From the NCBI RefSeq assembly GCF_954871325.1, contig NC_088778.1:17387666-17451665 (forward strand): a stretch of DNA of 64,000 bases, written 5' to 3'. The position numbers were made by a program, and so were the translations under genes. Position 1 is the first letter of the stretch. Each line of letters begins with the position of its first letter. The notes beneath the pieces were generated by a model, which was not told the DNA's origin, ran no database searches, and saw nothing but the letters and a program-made list of their open reading frames with translations. Below, piece by piece: positions 31,206 through 42,358 of this stretch. This stretch comes from Gordionus sp. m RMFG-2023. Its lineage: Eukaryota; Nematomorpha; Gordioida; Chordodea; Parachordodidae.

Positions 31206-32689
31206 AAAATATGGTTGATAAGTGAAAATTTAATCGTCTTTGTGATTGCGCCAATTTTTAAATAATTTGTTCTGTGCTTGGGATTAAATCTCGATGAATA
31301 ATAAGTAAAGCTAAACTATTTAGCTTATTTTCTGTTGTGATACTCCTAATCTAGGTTTTTATTCTCCTAAATAACGAAAAGGTTTTTCCATTTGTGCATG
31401 TGCTTATTGCTAATGTTACCAAAATATATAGTAAATTTTAATATATTTAGGAAACTCCAAAATATATTTTAAAATATCATTGCTTTTCTCAGAAAATTAT
31501 CCAGTAGAATTAAACTTTTGTACCAAAATTAAAATTCAGAAATTAATTAGCCCCCAGATACATTAATATCCTCTGAATAAGATAGCCAAATAGTTAATTT
31601 TTATTAATATTTATTCCTCTGAAGAATTTATAGGCAATAAAATTTGTAAATTTGAGTCAATTTGTAGGTTCCAGGAGACTAGAAAATTAGAATATAATAT
31701 CTAAACAATAAAAGTTAGTGTGATTATTATATTTCTAAATCCATGTGCCTTTTGCCTCTTATGGCGAATTAGCATTTAAACTCAAAACTATCTATGTTTA
31801 GTTTTTTTTGATAGCCATCGCAGTTTGTTGATTATGCAAATATGATGAAATATTTTTTAAAAATGCGCGATAAATTACATACACAAGGAGACGGAGATAT
31901 GATTAATATAAATTCCTAGAAAGATAGTTCCAGATCAAAGGGCAAAACTTTAGAATGACTAAAAATCGTAAGTCATGAATAAATAATCTTTCATAAGACG
32001 AACTTGCCTGGGCTAATAAAATTTTACTAGAAAATTTTTAAAATAAGGAAATAAATTTTCCTTTCAAAAACTTCAAAATATTTTCATTGTTATTTGTTTA
32101 TGAACGATGAATCTTTTTAGTTCATCCTCACAACTTTCATCGGTAGATGTTGTCGCCTAATCTAGAGAAATTCTCTAAATACTTCATTTAGAATATGCTG
32201 TTTTTATTGTTGGAAGTAATGACGAAAGAAAAATTTGAATATTTATTTGTAGGATTGGAAAAAAATGAATAGTTTATAATCTAATGTATATTAATTATTA
32301 TTTTTTTATGTAAGAAATTGTTTTTTGTTTTTCTTTCGTCACAACTTCCAACATTTATGTGTGCATGATGAATTAGAAAATTAAAAATGATAGTGGCATT
32401 GTTATATGCATATCGTCGAATTTTAAATCATTTAACATTTTTAAAGTTAAACTTAAGACTTTAGAGATTTGAATTTAGAATTAAGCCTATCTTATGTAAT
32501 GACCACATAATAAATCTTTCCTTTAAAAGATGTTGTTTTGTTTCTTAGTGTTTTGATTATTACTTTATCACCTTCTGAATGTTGAAAAATTTTATTAATT
32601 TTTGTTTCCATAAATAAATTGAAACTGGCAAATGCCTTCTTAAAGTTATTATCACATTCATATATATTTAAAATCTTTTATTTAAAGGA
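31206..32689. other. AT-rich intergenic sequence, nothing identified
   Basis: Scanned on both strands without a supported frame, inverted terminal repeat or array. A loose pair of similar words ('ttcgtcacaacttccaacat' at 32336 and its near complement 'gttggaagtaatgacgaaag' at 32209) could be an eroded foldback. Confidence 0.45.
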
Positions 32690-33260
32690 TTTTCTACTGC
32701 ATTAGCTAATGATTTTCAAAAATGCAGATCAATTTAAATAATGGACGTGGTTTAGGAAATTTAAAATTTTTGTTCAAAAATAAACTAAAGAAAAATAATT
32801 ATATGATCAAGAACAATTTTTATTGTACCAATCGTTTTGGGAAGAACACTTTACTAGTTGTTCGACATCTTTATCTAATTGTTCCCACCATGTATAATGT
32901 CTCGAATGGATTTCATTGATGTAATACCCGGATGTCCCCTATGCAATATATGTAAAACTCTTTTTTTAAAGTGAGTACGGGATGATTAATATGCCATTCC
33001 AAAATAAAATACCGACATCATTTTCTATTTTATCTATTCTTATTCTAGAAGCTTGTAATTCTGATGCTTGATTTTGTATATTTGTACCATTTATTAATAT
33101 TTTTACTCTTCTTAAAATTGAATCTTTCGCGGTTTCCGCTCTTCTTTTCTTTGTAAACCACATTATTGGAGCTAATTTCGCCTTGTATTTTGTCAATCTC
33201 ATAATTTTGGTAGTTCGCTTTTAAATTTTTATAAACTAGCAAGACTATCAAACATGCTAT
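32690..33260 (-). mobile_element. Fossil Ty3/Gypsy pol fragment
   Basis: On the - strand a frame contains LHILHRGHPGITSMKSI (about 32900-32950), the hallmark of the zinc-binding region at the start of the Ty3/Gypsy integrase. Neighbouring frames carry weaker pol-like remains over about 550 bp. No LTRs, gag or envelope are visible. It is a short, old and clearly broken fossil with several breaks. Confidence 0.55.
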
Positions 33261-33574
33261 TTCATATCGTACAGCATGGTATAATAAATTGTTTTCTTAA
33301 AACTACTTTGATAATCTATGCAGTTAGGCCTATTACTGGCATTCCATAGCTTAGTAGAGCCACTTATAAATTTGTGACATTCTTTTGCATTCTGCAGTAA
33401 TTTTAATATTTGTATTAATATGCTCATGTTGGGTGACTTGAAAAAAATTTCCCATTTAAAATATTTAATTTGAATTTATAATTTTTTTTCCTTGTGTAGT
33501 AACATCATTGTTTTGTTTTTATTTTCCGATGATTCTATAATTATATCTTCAATAACTTGGTTAATAATTATAAG
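33261..33574. other. AT-rich stretch, nothing identified
   Basis: No feature supported between the Gypsy fossil and the next hAT element. Confidence 0.4.
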
Positions 33575-34976
33575 TAGGGATGTGAACCCGGACCCTGAAC
33601 CCTCCTGGACTCTCGTATTTTGCCTGAACCCGGACTCGGACCCTTTTTAAAAGTGGAGGATCCAAGGGTTCTAGGTATCATAAAAATTTTTAATAATGAA
33701 AATATTTTTTAAAAAATAATATAAATTTTTTAAAATTTTATTAACTTTTTTGTGGAATCATTTATTTTATCTTCGCGTTTTTCTTTCAATTTTCTTCCTG
33801 GACTTCCATTTTATTTAGAGATTGATATCATAATTTTCCAGTGTAATAATATTTTATTATGTAAATTTATTAATATGCTATGTTATAGAAATACGTTGAT
33901 TATTTTGAAAGTGAATTATTTTGTAGTACAATTTTAATTTAAATGATAATGCACAACACGTTGGTCCTCAATTTGTATGATGCTAGAACGATTATTAAGT
34001 TTGAAAGATTTCTGTAATGATTTTATTATAGGAGCATGTGAAATCATTTTGTCGGAAGATGATTGGTCAAATAAAGGACCTTACTAGTGTATTAGTTCCT
34101 TTAAAAATAACAATATTAAGATTACAATCAGAATTATGTTTATTTGATTTTAAGACATGATTAGATGCCGATTAGATTTAGAAAAATTTACAGTCCTTTT
34201 TATACGAAATATTAGAAAACATGAAAATTCGAGAGCAACAATATTTGCAAAATAGTGTTATACGCTTCTATATATTTAGACCCTCGATATCAAGTTTTAT
34301 TGAGTATTTAGCAAAAACAAATGGCTAAAGACCACCTTAAGGATTTATGGCATAAGCAAAACTCCTTTATTTACATTATATTGAAGGCTACGACAATACT
34401 ATTGGTTGTAGTGATAATAATAATAATGATAGCGACATTGATGATCTTGAAATTTTAATTTTAGATAGAGAAAAAAAAATCAAATTATCATCAGATAGAA
34501 AGGAGGATCAGAAATTGCCTATTGCATCTTTAATAGTAAAGTTCTCAGAAGTTAAGAGAATAAATAAGGATATAAATATTTTAAAATTCTTCAATATATC
34601 CAGAATTATATATCTTATCTAGAATCTTCATGGCTGTATCGGCGACACATAATTTTATAAAGATAACTATTTATTTTAGGTAAGGGTAGAACGTGAATTT
34701 CATCTTTAAAATATATATTGTCTACTTTACGTAATCTCAAAGATGATATTTTACAAGATATTATGATTGTAATAAAACATTTCAATTATTTCATTTTAAA
34801 ATTTTTTTGATTATGAATATGTATAGAAATATAATAATAAATGAATAAAAAAAAATCTTATTTTGAATCATTATTTTTATGTTCCCTGAACCGGAACCCT
34901 GGACCCGGGTCCTTTCAAATTTTATTCCTGAACCCGGACCTGGACCCTTTTTTTTGTCGAAGGGTTCACATCCCTG
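33575..34976 (+). mobile_element. hAT element with CCCGGACC-rich ends
   Basis: Starts TAGGGATGTGAACCCGGACC and ends GGGTTCACATCCCTG. Flanks are ATTATAAG (33567-33574) and ATTTCAAG (34977-34984), 6 of 8 equal. Both ends repeat CCTGAACCCGGACC words. The interior has weak hAT C-terminal remains on the + strand near 34600-34790 (YPELYILSRIFMAVSATHNF in one frame, then NILSTLRNLKDDILQDIMIV in another), broken by stops. Confidence 0.75.
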
Positions 34977-35078
34977 ATTTCAAGTAATTTTTATTGTAAT
35001 AATGGATGCAAAGCGATACAATATGGTAGTTGTTTATCAAATTGGTATATGACGACCAACCGCATGCATCAAAAATAT

Positions 35079-35253
35079 CAGAGTTGTTATAAGATACTTT
35101 TTAAATGGATCTAGATACAGATACATCGTCTAAAATAATATTTAGATACAGATATTTTAACCAAAAATCTATCTAGATAGAGATACAGATATCACATTTT
35201 TATATCTAGATAAAGGATCTAGATACTTGTATCTAGATCCTTTAACAACTCTG
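35079..35253. mobile_element. hAT MITE, 175 bp foldback
   Basis: Starts CAGAGTTGTTATAAGATACT and ends GATCCTTTAACAACTCTG, with a perfect 8-bp duplication AAAAATAT (35071-35078 and 35254-35261). The interior is rich in GATACAGATA and ATCTAGATAC words, so the whole folds back on itself. A diverged relative lies at 15661. Confidence 0.92.
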
Positions 35254-35261
35254 AAAAATAT

Positions 35262-36119
35262 GTACTTGGATTAAATCTTAAAATAATATCATTTTAAATT
35301 TTAATACTATTTAAATTAACTAATATAATTTTTTTTAGAGTATCTGAATCATTTTGAATACAAAGTTGATTAAGATACAGATATTAAATAAATTATATCT
35401 TAAATACAAGATTTTTTAATTTAAAAAAAATACAAAAGTATTATATACAAATATCCGCGATACTGCTCAACCTTGCTGGTGTATGATATTTATATCAATG
35501 ATCGCTAATCTATTTAATTCTTGTTTGTTAAGCAGTTAAATTTAAGAAACTTTGTATCCTGATATAAGTTCCATCTCGTTATTATGCTTAATGGAATAGC
35601 CTAACGTGCAGTTTGCTGCAGAGTGCTTAAAATACTGCACTATCTTTTTTTTACATCATTTATATTTAAAGTTATTTAATGTAAGAAATTATCAAAAATA
35701 TAATGCATTAGGTATCCTCTCATCATCTTTGAATACATTTATATTCATTTTTAGACAGCACGTATAAGGTAATTGCATTAATTATCGTTTAGATTTGTAG
35801 GTAAAATGGGAAAATAAACAATAAGCTAATATATTTAATTTTCCTTTTAATTTTGACTGATTATAATTTGAGTGCAAATGATTTGTATTTACTAAGTATA
35901 AATAAAAATGAAACATATTTAAATTAAATTTATTACCAAATTTCCATTGCTGAACGAGAGGAGAGACTAAATTATTTTTCATTCAATTGAAAAGACGGGG
36001 AAAGAATGTTGTATAAATGCTAACTTTTTTTGTTTTCAAAGATTATTTCTTTTTCATAAAGGAATTAGAAAATGTATATTATAATAAAATTGAAAATTTA
36101 TATTCATAAAAAAACAATA
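35262..36119. other. AT-rich intergenic sequence, nothing identified
   Basis: No supported feature. The 66-codon - strand frame at 35782-35982 has no domain and no codon structure distinguishing it from its surroundings. Confidence 0.45.
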
Positions 36120-36269
36120 TAAAAAATTAAAATTTCCGAGATTCATGGGATAATCACGACCGGCAAAAATTTTGGGAAGGTCATTCACATCTAATAATTT
36201 AAATTTTATTCACACTCACGCCGTGACCCATGGGGGCGCGCGAATTTCACAGCCCGCGCCCACCTCTAG
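36120..36269. mobile_element. Right end of a hAT-like element
   Basis: A GC-rich terminus, 'gggggcgcgcgaatttcaca' then GCCCGCGCCCACCTCTA, whose complement TAGAGGTGGGCGCGGGC has hAT-like form. The left terminus and target duplication were not found, so only this end is claimed. Confidence 0.5.
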
Positions 36270-37374
36270 TAACAACATTGTTTTTTCTGAATGTCAAAAT
36301 ATATAAATTAAATGAAGTAAAGATCATCATGCTTTCTCCTTATTTCGATGAATTCTAAATTTATTTTGAAGAAACAAGATGAAATAAACATTATGCTTTA
36401 GAAATTTATATTTTTCTTCAAGCCTAGCCTTGCCTGGTTTTTAATTTTTATTGGAATTCATAAGTAAAAATGTTGAGTAAGGCTTTCATCAGGTTAACTC
36501 TTCGACGGCTACTATAATAACCCAAAGGATACCATTAAATCAAAGAATAACAAATCCTATTCAAAAAATAGATTCAAAGTTATAAAAAAAATGATTGATG
36601 TATCACCCCAAGACATCTATTCTTCTCATATCTACGAAATGTAAGCTTGGAATGATGTCACATGAAGATTTTTTAAAAAATGGTTCAAGCTTTTATGATA
36701 AAAGAATAAATAGATTTTTTTTTATCCAGTATGAATAAAATTTTTCCTGGATTATTATACTGCAAAATTATTAATTGTGACAAAAATATTAAGGCCGCTT
36801 GGATGTAAACGTATTACATCTATTGTATAGCGTTGTTAACGCATGTGGTCTTGATAAAGACTACTATATAAATCACTAACAGATGATAAACGTCAATTTT
36901 ATTATAGGATGAATAAAATGTTATTGATCTCTTCTAGAGCTAATTATTTTTTTCGAAAATAAGTTATTAATACTATTACATTAAGAGGTCGACATTAAAT
37001 CTTAATAAGTTAAGCTAATTATGTAAATTTTATTATATTTTTAACATAATCTAAAAAAATTAAACCATTAAATAATATTAAATACTTGAGGGATGGTTGA
37101 ATTTAACACCGGTTGTTTTTATTTATTGCATGCCAGTTGTGAAATGTCATAAAAAAATTTAACTTTAAAAAAAAAATAAGGTTATTTATTCATTCAAATT
37201 ATGAATTTTTTAAAAAATAACTACCTTTATTCATAATTATTTAAATATTTTTTGAAAATATTTTAATATAGTCTTAGTCTACTCATAATCTCATAAAAAA
37301 TTATATAATAAAATAGTGCAACTTGTTTGAAGCTTTGCTGGGGCGGGCCAGAGTATGTCTAATATAATACATAG
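36270..37374. other. AT-rich intergenic sequence, nothing identified
   Basis: No supported gene, repeat array or terminal repeat on either strand. Confidence 0.45.
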
Positions 37375-37941
37375 CAGAGATCTGCAGTAAAGGTGTGCAC
37401 CCAAGCCCTTCCTTCAGGCCGACATAAGTTGGCCTAAAAATTTTTAAACATTAAGCGGGTGGAAGCTGGTTAAAAAATATTTATAAAATAATGGGTGAGT
37501 GAATTTTAAATATTTTTAGGGCGAAATGAGCAAGACTTCTGTTAAAAATCATTTTTCTTTATTTTATATTATTACACATTTTATAAAATTAAAGATACAT
37601 TAAAATAGATATATAAAGAGCCAAACTAGCCATTAAAATAATTTGTCATTAAAGCCTGCGGGTTAAAAATTATTTTAAAGCAACGAATGGACATCTTGGC
37701 AAAACTCGCCCTTTATAGGCCTTTAACGGGCCTTAAATATTTGGGTCGGGCATGCCTATTTAAAAAAATCATATCAATTAATCAAGTAAAATCATATAAT
37801 AGAGCGTTTAATAAACCTTTACTACTCATATTTTCAATTTGCATACAACCAAAAACAAAAATCCGGACGGTAAATAGTCAAAAATAAAAACCCGGTTCGA
37901 AATAAATTTCCGAATAAGGGCCGGTCTAATACTGGCTTCTG
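37375..37941. mobile_element. hAT MITE, CAGAGATCTGCAG type, 567 bp
   Basis: Starts CAGAGATCTGCAGTAAAGGT and ends GGTCTAATACTGGCTTCTG, a weakly inverted pair. Flanks are ATACATAG (37367-37374) and ATATATAT (37942-37949), 6 of 8 equal. Subterminal words such as 'aagcgggtgg' and 'agggccggt' recall the GGGCGG and GGCC families. The ends have drifted, so it is probably old. Confidence 0.6.
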
Positions 37942-37949
37942 ATATATAT

Positions 37950-38263
37950 CTAGCTTGAATCCTCTGTCCCCAGGGGTTACGGTGAAATTACGTCTTTGAA
38001 ATTTCAGGAGATTAGTGTTGTTTAAAAGTTAGTTACTAGTTACATTATTAAAGTGACTATTTATTACTTACAGAATTTTAAAAGTAACTAACTACATGAT
38101 AGTTACTTGTAAATAATTTTTATAATCCATCATTTTTATATAATTTTTTTTATTATACAAAATTTTTACAAATTTATATCAAAGAAATTTAAATGAAAAT
38201 ATTATGTAAAAAAAACTGCTATGAATAACTATAACATATAATTTTATTTATATTGAAAATAAC
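37950..38263. other. AT-rich stretch with a hAT-like left end
   Basis: At 38012 'attagtgttgtttaaaagtt' followed by 'agttactagttac' and repeated 'agttac' words resembles the TAGTGTTGTT termini at 18442 and 63662. No matching right end was found. Nothing else is supported here. Confidence 0.4.
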
Positions 38264-38787
38264 TAGTGAAGGTCACGATCCGATCTTGGTCTGGACCTTA
38301 GCGATACACACGGATCCACCCATGGTCCTCAGATAAAAGACCGATTCAGATAAGTATCCTAAATAAAAAGACCACACCGGTCTTTTAATTTTTTTGTTAT
38401 TTTAAAAATATTTTAGTTTTTGTTTTATCATTATATTAAAAGTATTTTTTGTTAACAATATCAAATCAAATATGAATAATATAATAAAGTATAAATATTT
38501 AATTTAAAGGAAAATGCCTTTTTGACCACCTTTTTTTCATAGTATGTTACAAAATAAAATAGAACTAAAAAATAAAAAGTATCACAAAAACTAAAGTAAT
38601 TCCTCTAGAAAAGTCATAAAATATACACAAAATTTACTAAAAATTATATAAATTGAATAAGGCAAACTTAAATATTAATAAAAGACCGGTCCGGACCACG
38701 GTCCGAGCTGAAAAATAATTAAATGACCGGTTTGGTCTGCTTTCCTCAAAAAGATTGGTCCGTTCCTAGTCTGCGTTGACCTCGTAT
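38264..38787. mobile_element. MITE with GGTCCGGACC-type ends
   Basis: Left end TAGTGAAGGTCACGATCCGA and right end 'tctgcgttgacctcgtata' form an imperfect inverted pair. Words of the type GGTCCGGACC, GACCGGT and GGTCTGGACC fill both ends. No coding sequence; target duplication unclear, so the right boundary is approximate. Confidence 0.55.
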
Positions 38788-39168
38788 ATAATGTTTATTT
38801 TATATAAAAATTTGAGCTTAAAATTTTTTACTTGAAAACATTGAGCTAGTTTTGCTGGTTTTTCTCTAAATTAGACTTATTCAAAAACAAATGCGAATTG
38901 GATAGCGCTTTATTCATATTCGATTCGTATATATTAACATTTGTGTTCGATTCGAATTATTCTTTTTTTAAAATATTTTAAAATAATTCATACGAAAATA
39001 TATTGACAGAATAATTTTATTGCACCATTTTTAAAGAAAAAATGACAATAATAATCTATTCATAAAGAACATGTGATCAAGTTATTAACGAGACTAAAAT
39101 GCATAAATAATTGATATCGGGAATAATCATTTGGAAAAGAAACCGTCGAATTTATTGTTTTATCTCTA
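38788..39168. other. AT-rich stretch, nothing identified
   Basis: Contains 'tcatattcgattcgtatata' and 'gtgttcgattcgaattattc', which may be an eroded subterminal word array, but no terminus can be placed. Confidence 0.4.
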
Positions 39169-40695
39169 CTAGTAGATAGCCCGTCAAAAATGACGGGGAA
39201 TGAGAATTTTCTCCTTACTTTTATGATAGTTGTTACCAGTTATTTGAAAATAATATTCAATTTTTATTCTTTATAACCTCCTACCCTCTTCAGTCCATGT
39301 CCAATCTATTAAAACCAAGTGTAGGAGCTATTTTAGTCAAAATATATTCAAAGCTTTTACGTGATACCCATATCAATATTATTTGTTAAAATATTACTGA
39401 TCACCTATATCATATATTTAATATTAAAATTCCAAACAAGGTCCAAGGCCATAATAATTTTGAAAAAATTTCCCCAAGCCCAACCAAAGATCATGATAAT
39501 TTTAGTAGTTGATAACTGGAATAAAATATTTAAAAAATCAATGAATTTAAAAATACAATCTAAATCAGATTTTCATGGGCCTTGATTTTTTGATTAGGCC
39601 CAGGCCTGCAAAAAAATTTGTTTTAGGTCAATATATGACTCATAGTTAATAATAAAAAAATTCCCAAGCGTCCAAGCTGATGATAATTTTGAAAAATTTT
39701 CCTCAAGCTCAGCCCAATATAATTTATAAAAATATTTTCCAATACCAGCCCCACCCATAAATATTTTAAAAAAATTTTCTCAAGCCTGGCTAACCCATAA
39801 TAATTTTGAAATTTTTTTCCCAAGCCCAGAGATAGTTAAATCTCTAAAACCATATCTATTTTTTATTCTTTTTAATCCCGCTCAATCTTACTTCAGACCA
39901 AGACCAACCCATTAAGACTAAGAGTGAATACTATTTTTTGAGTAAAAATATATTTTAATTAGCTTTTACCTGAGACCCATATAAATATTGTGTTAATACA
40001 CCTATGCCTAATATCTAATATTAAAGAAAAATACCAAGCCAGGTTCATGCACATCATAATGTTGGGAAAATTTTCTCAAGCCAACCAAAGATCATAATAA
40101 TTTTGGTAGTTGAGTACTAAAATAAAATATATAAAAGTAATAATTCATTTAAAAATACAATCAGAATATGAAAGTTGCGTGGGCCTTGGTTTTTTGATCA
40201 GGCCTGGCTATGTCTGCAAAAAAAATTTTCAGGCCAATATCTAGCACATATTTAAAATTAAAAAATTTCCAAGCATCTCTATTTTAAATTTTACCCAATA
40301 TGATTTCTATCACAAATTTAAATTTCTCTATATATAAAATTAAATTGAAGACATTGTTATTAAATTACAATAGAAATAAATGGCAAAATTTTACGAAAGT
40401 TGCATGGGATTTGGTTTTTTGATCAGACCTGGCAATATCTGCAAAAAAAAATTTCAGGCCAATGTCTACACTATATTTGAAATTCAAAAATTTTAAAGCT
40501 TCTCTATTTTAAATTTTACCGAATATGATTTCTATCATAAATTTAAATTTTGATATTTACATTGCAACAATTTTACTCTTAAATTTTAATATTATTATAA
40601 AATATATTAATGTATATTTAGTACCATATACACAAACTAACTAATTACCTCTCAGCCCCGTCATTCTTTACAGGTTATTAGCTAGTTTGGTAATA
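39169..40695. mobile_element. CTAG-ended element with terminal hairpins
   Basis: Left boundary CTAGTAGATAGCCCGTCAAA then AATGACGGGG; right boundary CCCCGTCATTCTTTACAGG then TTATTAGCTAG. Each end holds a small hairpin (CCCGTCA-TGACGGG) and the two ends are inverted to each other. CTAG plus a nearby hairpin is the form of a Helitron 3' end, but having it at both ends looks more like a TIR element or two fused Helitron ends. The interior consists of degenerate repeats such as 'gatcataataattttggtag' and 'gacccatatcaatatt', the latter recalling the GATATGGGTATC satellite. A related copy is at 62929-63660. Confidence 0.55.
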
Positions 40696-42358
40696 AACGG
40701 CAAAATTTTAAAAATATCAGCCATTAATATATATATAATTAATATTTTAAATGTAATTATAATATAAGTTGGTGCATAGCGTGTACTTTTGAAACGGGAG
40801 GTTTGTCGTTCGATACTGGTAGATTGCAAAAAATTAACATTACACTATATAGTCTCCTTAAATTTAAATAACGTTATGATGATACGAAAACGATCATATT
40901 TTGATTATGAAGATTATATATATAGGATATTGAAAATGCCATTGTGTCGATATGCAATTATTTATGTGGCAATAGTTTTTTTAAAAACCTTAAAAATTAA
41001 ATATAATGAAAATACCTTTTTAAAATATTATACGCATTAATTCACATGAATTTTTTTTTAAATGGACATTACATAATTTTTAAGAAAAGCAAATAAATTT
41101 TGTCAATTATTTCGCATTTATTATTCTGCCTCTTTATTTTAAAAATTCTCAATTGCAACCTGCACAAAGTGACCACTCAAAAACCTTTACATTTTGTTTA
41201 AGATATTTCGAGGTAATATAGAATAATTTTGATAAAATAATAAATAATGCACATTGGCTAAGATTTTTAATTCGAACGATAATCATAATTATTATACTCG
41301 TTTTGGTATGCTTATTATGATGTAAATTTATGTACTAATATTTTTGTACTTCAAAATTACGAAAAATCTTCTATAATGACCACTTTATTTTCTTGGCCCC
41401 TTTAATTCGGTACTTCCCAGCTGAGATTCTAATAAAAATTGTCAAAACATTCTATATATTGGCCTCATCTCTATACTTACTAAAACGTAATCTCATGCCC
41501 TTGAGTTGTTACTATATAAGAGGTTTACTGTGAATCTTTTTTTGTTTTTATATATTTATTTTTTTAAAAACATATTTTTGAAGAAATTTATAATTATTTT
41601 GTTTTTTTTTCAAAATATTTGCCTGAAATTGAAATTAATTTTTTGGCTACATTTCTTTGGTAAAAATTTATTTTTTATTTTTAATGCAGTTGTATGCAAA
41701 ATTATTTTTATAAATAAGTTTTTATTAAAAATTATAAAATAATTATTTAAAAAATTCATTCAACTCTCCTGTTTTAAATTTAATATTTTTTGCACAAATT
41801 CAATCCGATTCCAAATTTATTCTATTTCTAAACGGTATCGTGATAAATTTTATATAAATACCTATTTTTAAAGGAAATAAATAAATATACATAACATTTT
41901 CAGTTTTCGAACATTATTCATTCTTTTAAAAAATATTGTTATTTTTTAGCTTAAGTATCATGTAAAATAGGTAGAAATGAGAATATATAATAATTCAGAT
42001 GTGTAGAAGTTATAAGAAAAACTATTTTTATTTTTTTATGAAAGTTAATTTGACTGTCTATACTTTTTTTCTATTGGCCAATATTGAAAAAAAATATAGA
42101 TTTAATTTGATTATTATAGAAAAACAATAGTGGCCAAAATCTTACCTTTATTATGTTTATTTTTCTATATTTTATTTATTATGTATATTATTAACATGCT
42201 TATAAATCTTTATATATATATATAAATTAAATCTTTTAAAAATACTCTCCACGTTTTTTTACCTGTTTTTTTAAAGTATTATTTAATTTTTTTAATTAAT
42301 TATTATAAAGTTCATTTACTATAAAAATCAATATTTTTTTATTAATATAATATCAAAG
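40696..42358. other. Sequence upstream of the golgin gene, missing first exon(s)
   Basis: Family members start with an amphipathic ALPS-type segment before the block encoded by the first exon I can place at 42359. I searched this interval by eye for a short exon with an ATG and a GT donor and found none convincing. The + strand frames at 40789-41040 and 41506-41742 are low-complexity Lys/Phe/Ile-rich and do not fit. The start codon may lie here in a very short exon or further left, beyond the transposons. Confidence 0.45.

Noticed and set aside
32336-32355. Eroded inverted pair with 32209-32228 as a MITE
   Set aside because: Only about 20 bases match and no duplication or terminus could be placed.
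40789-41040. Possible first exon or separate small gene upstream of the golgin
   Set aside because: The frame has no domain and composition like the surrounding A/T-rich DNA; it does not resemble the expected N-terminal segment.
41506-41742. 78-codon frame, Phe/Ile/Lys-rich
   Set aside because: Low-complexity product of T-rich sequence without supporting features.
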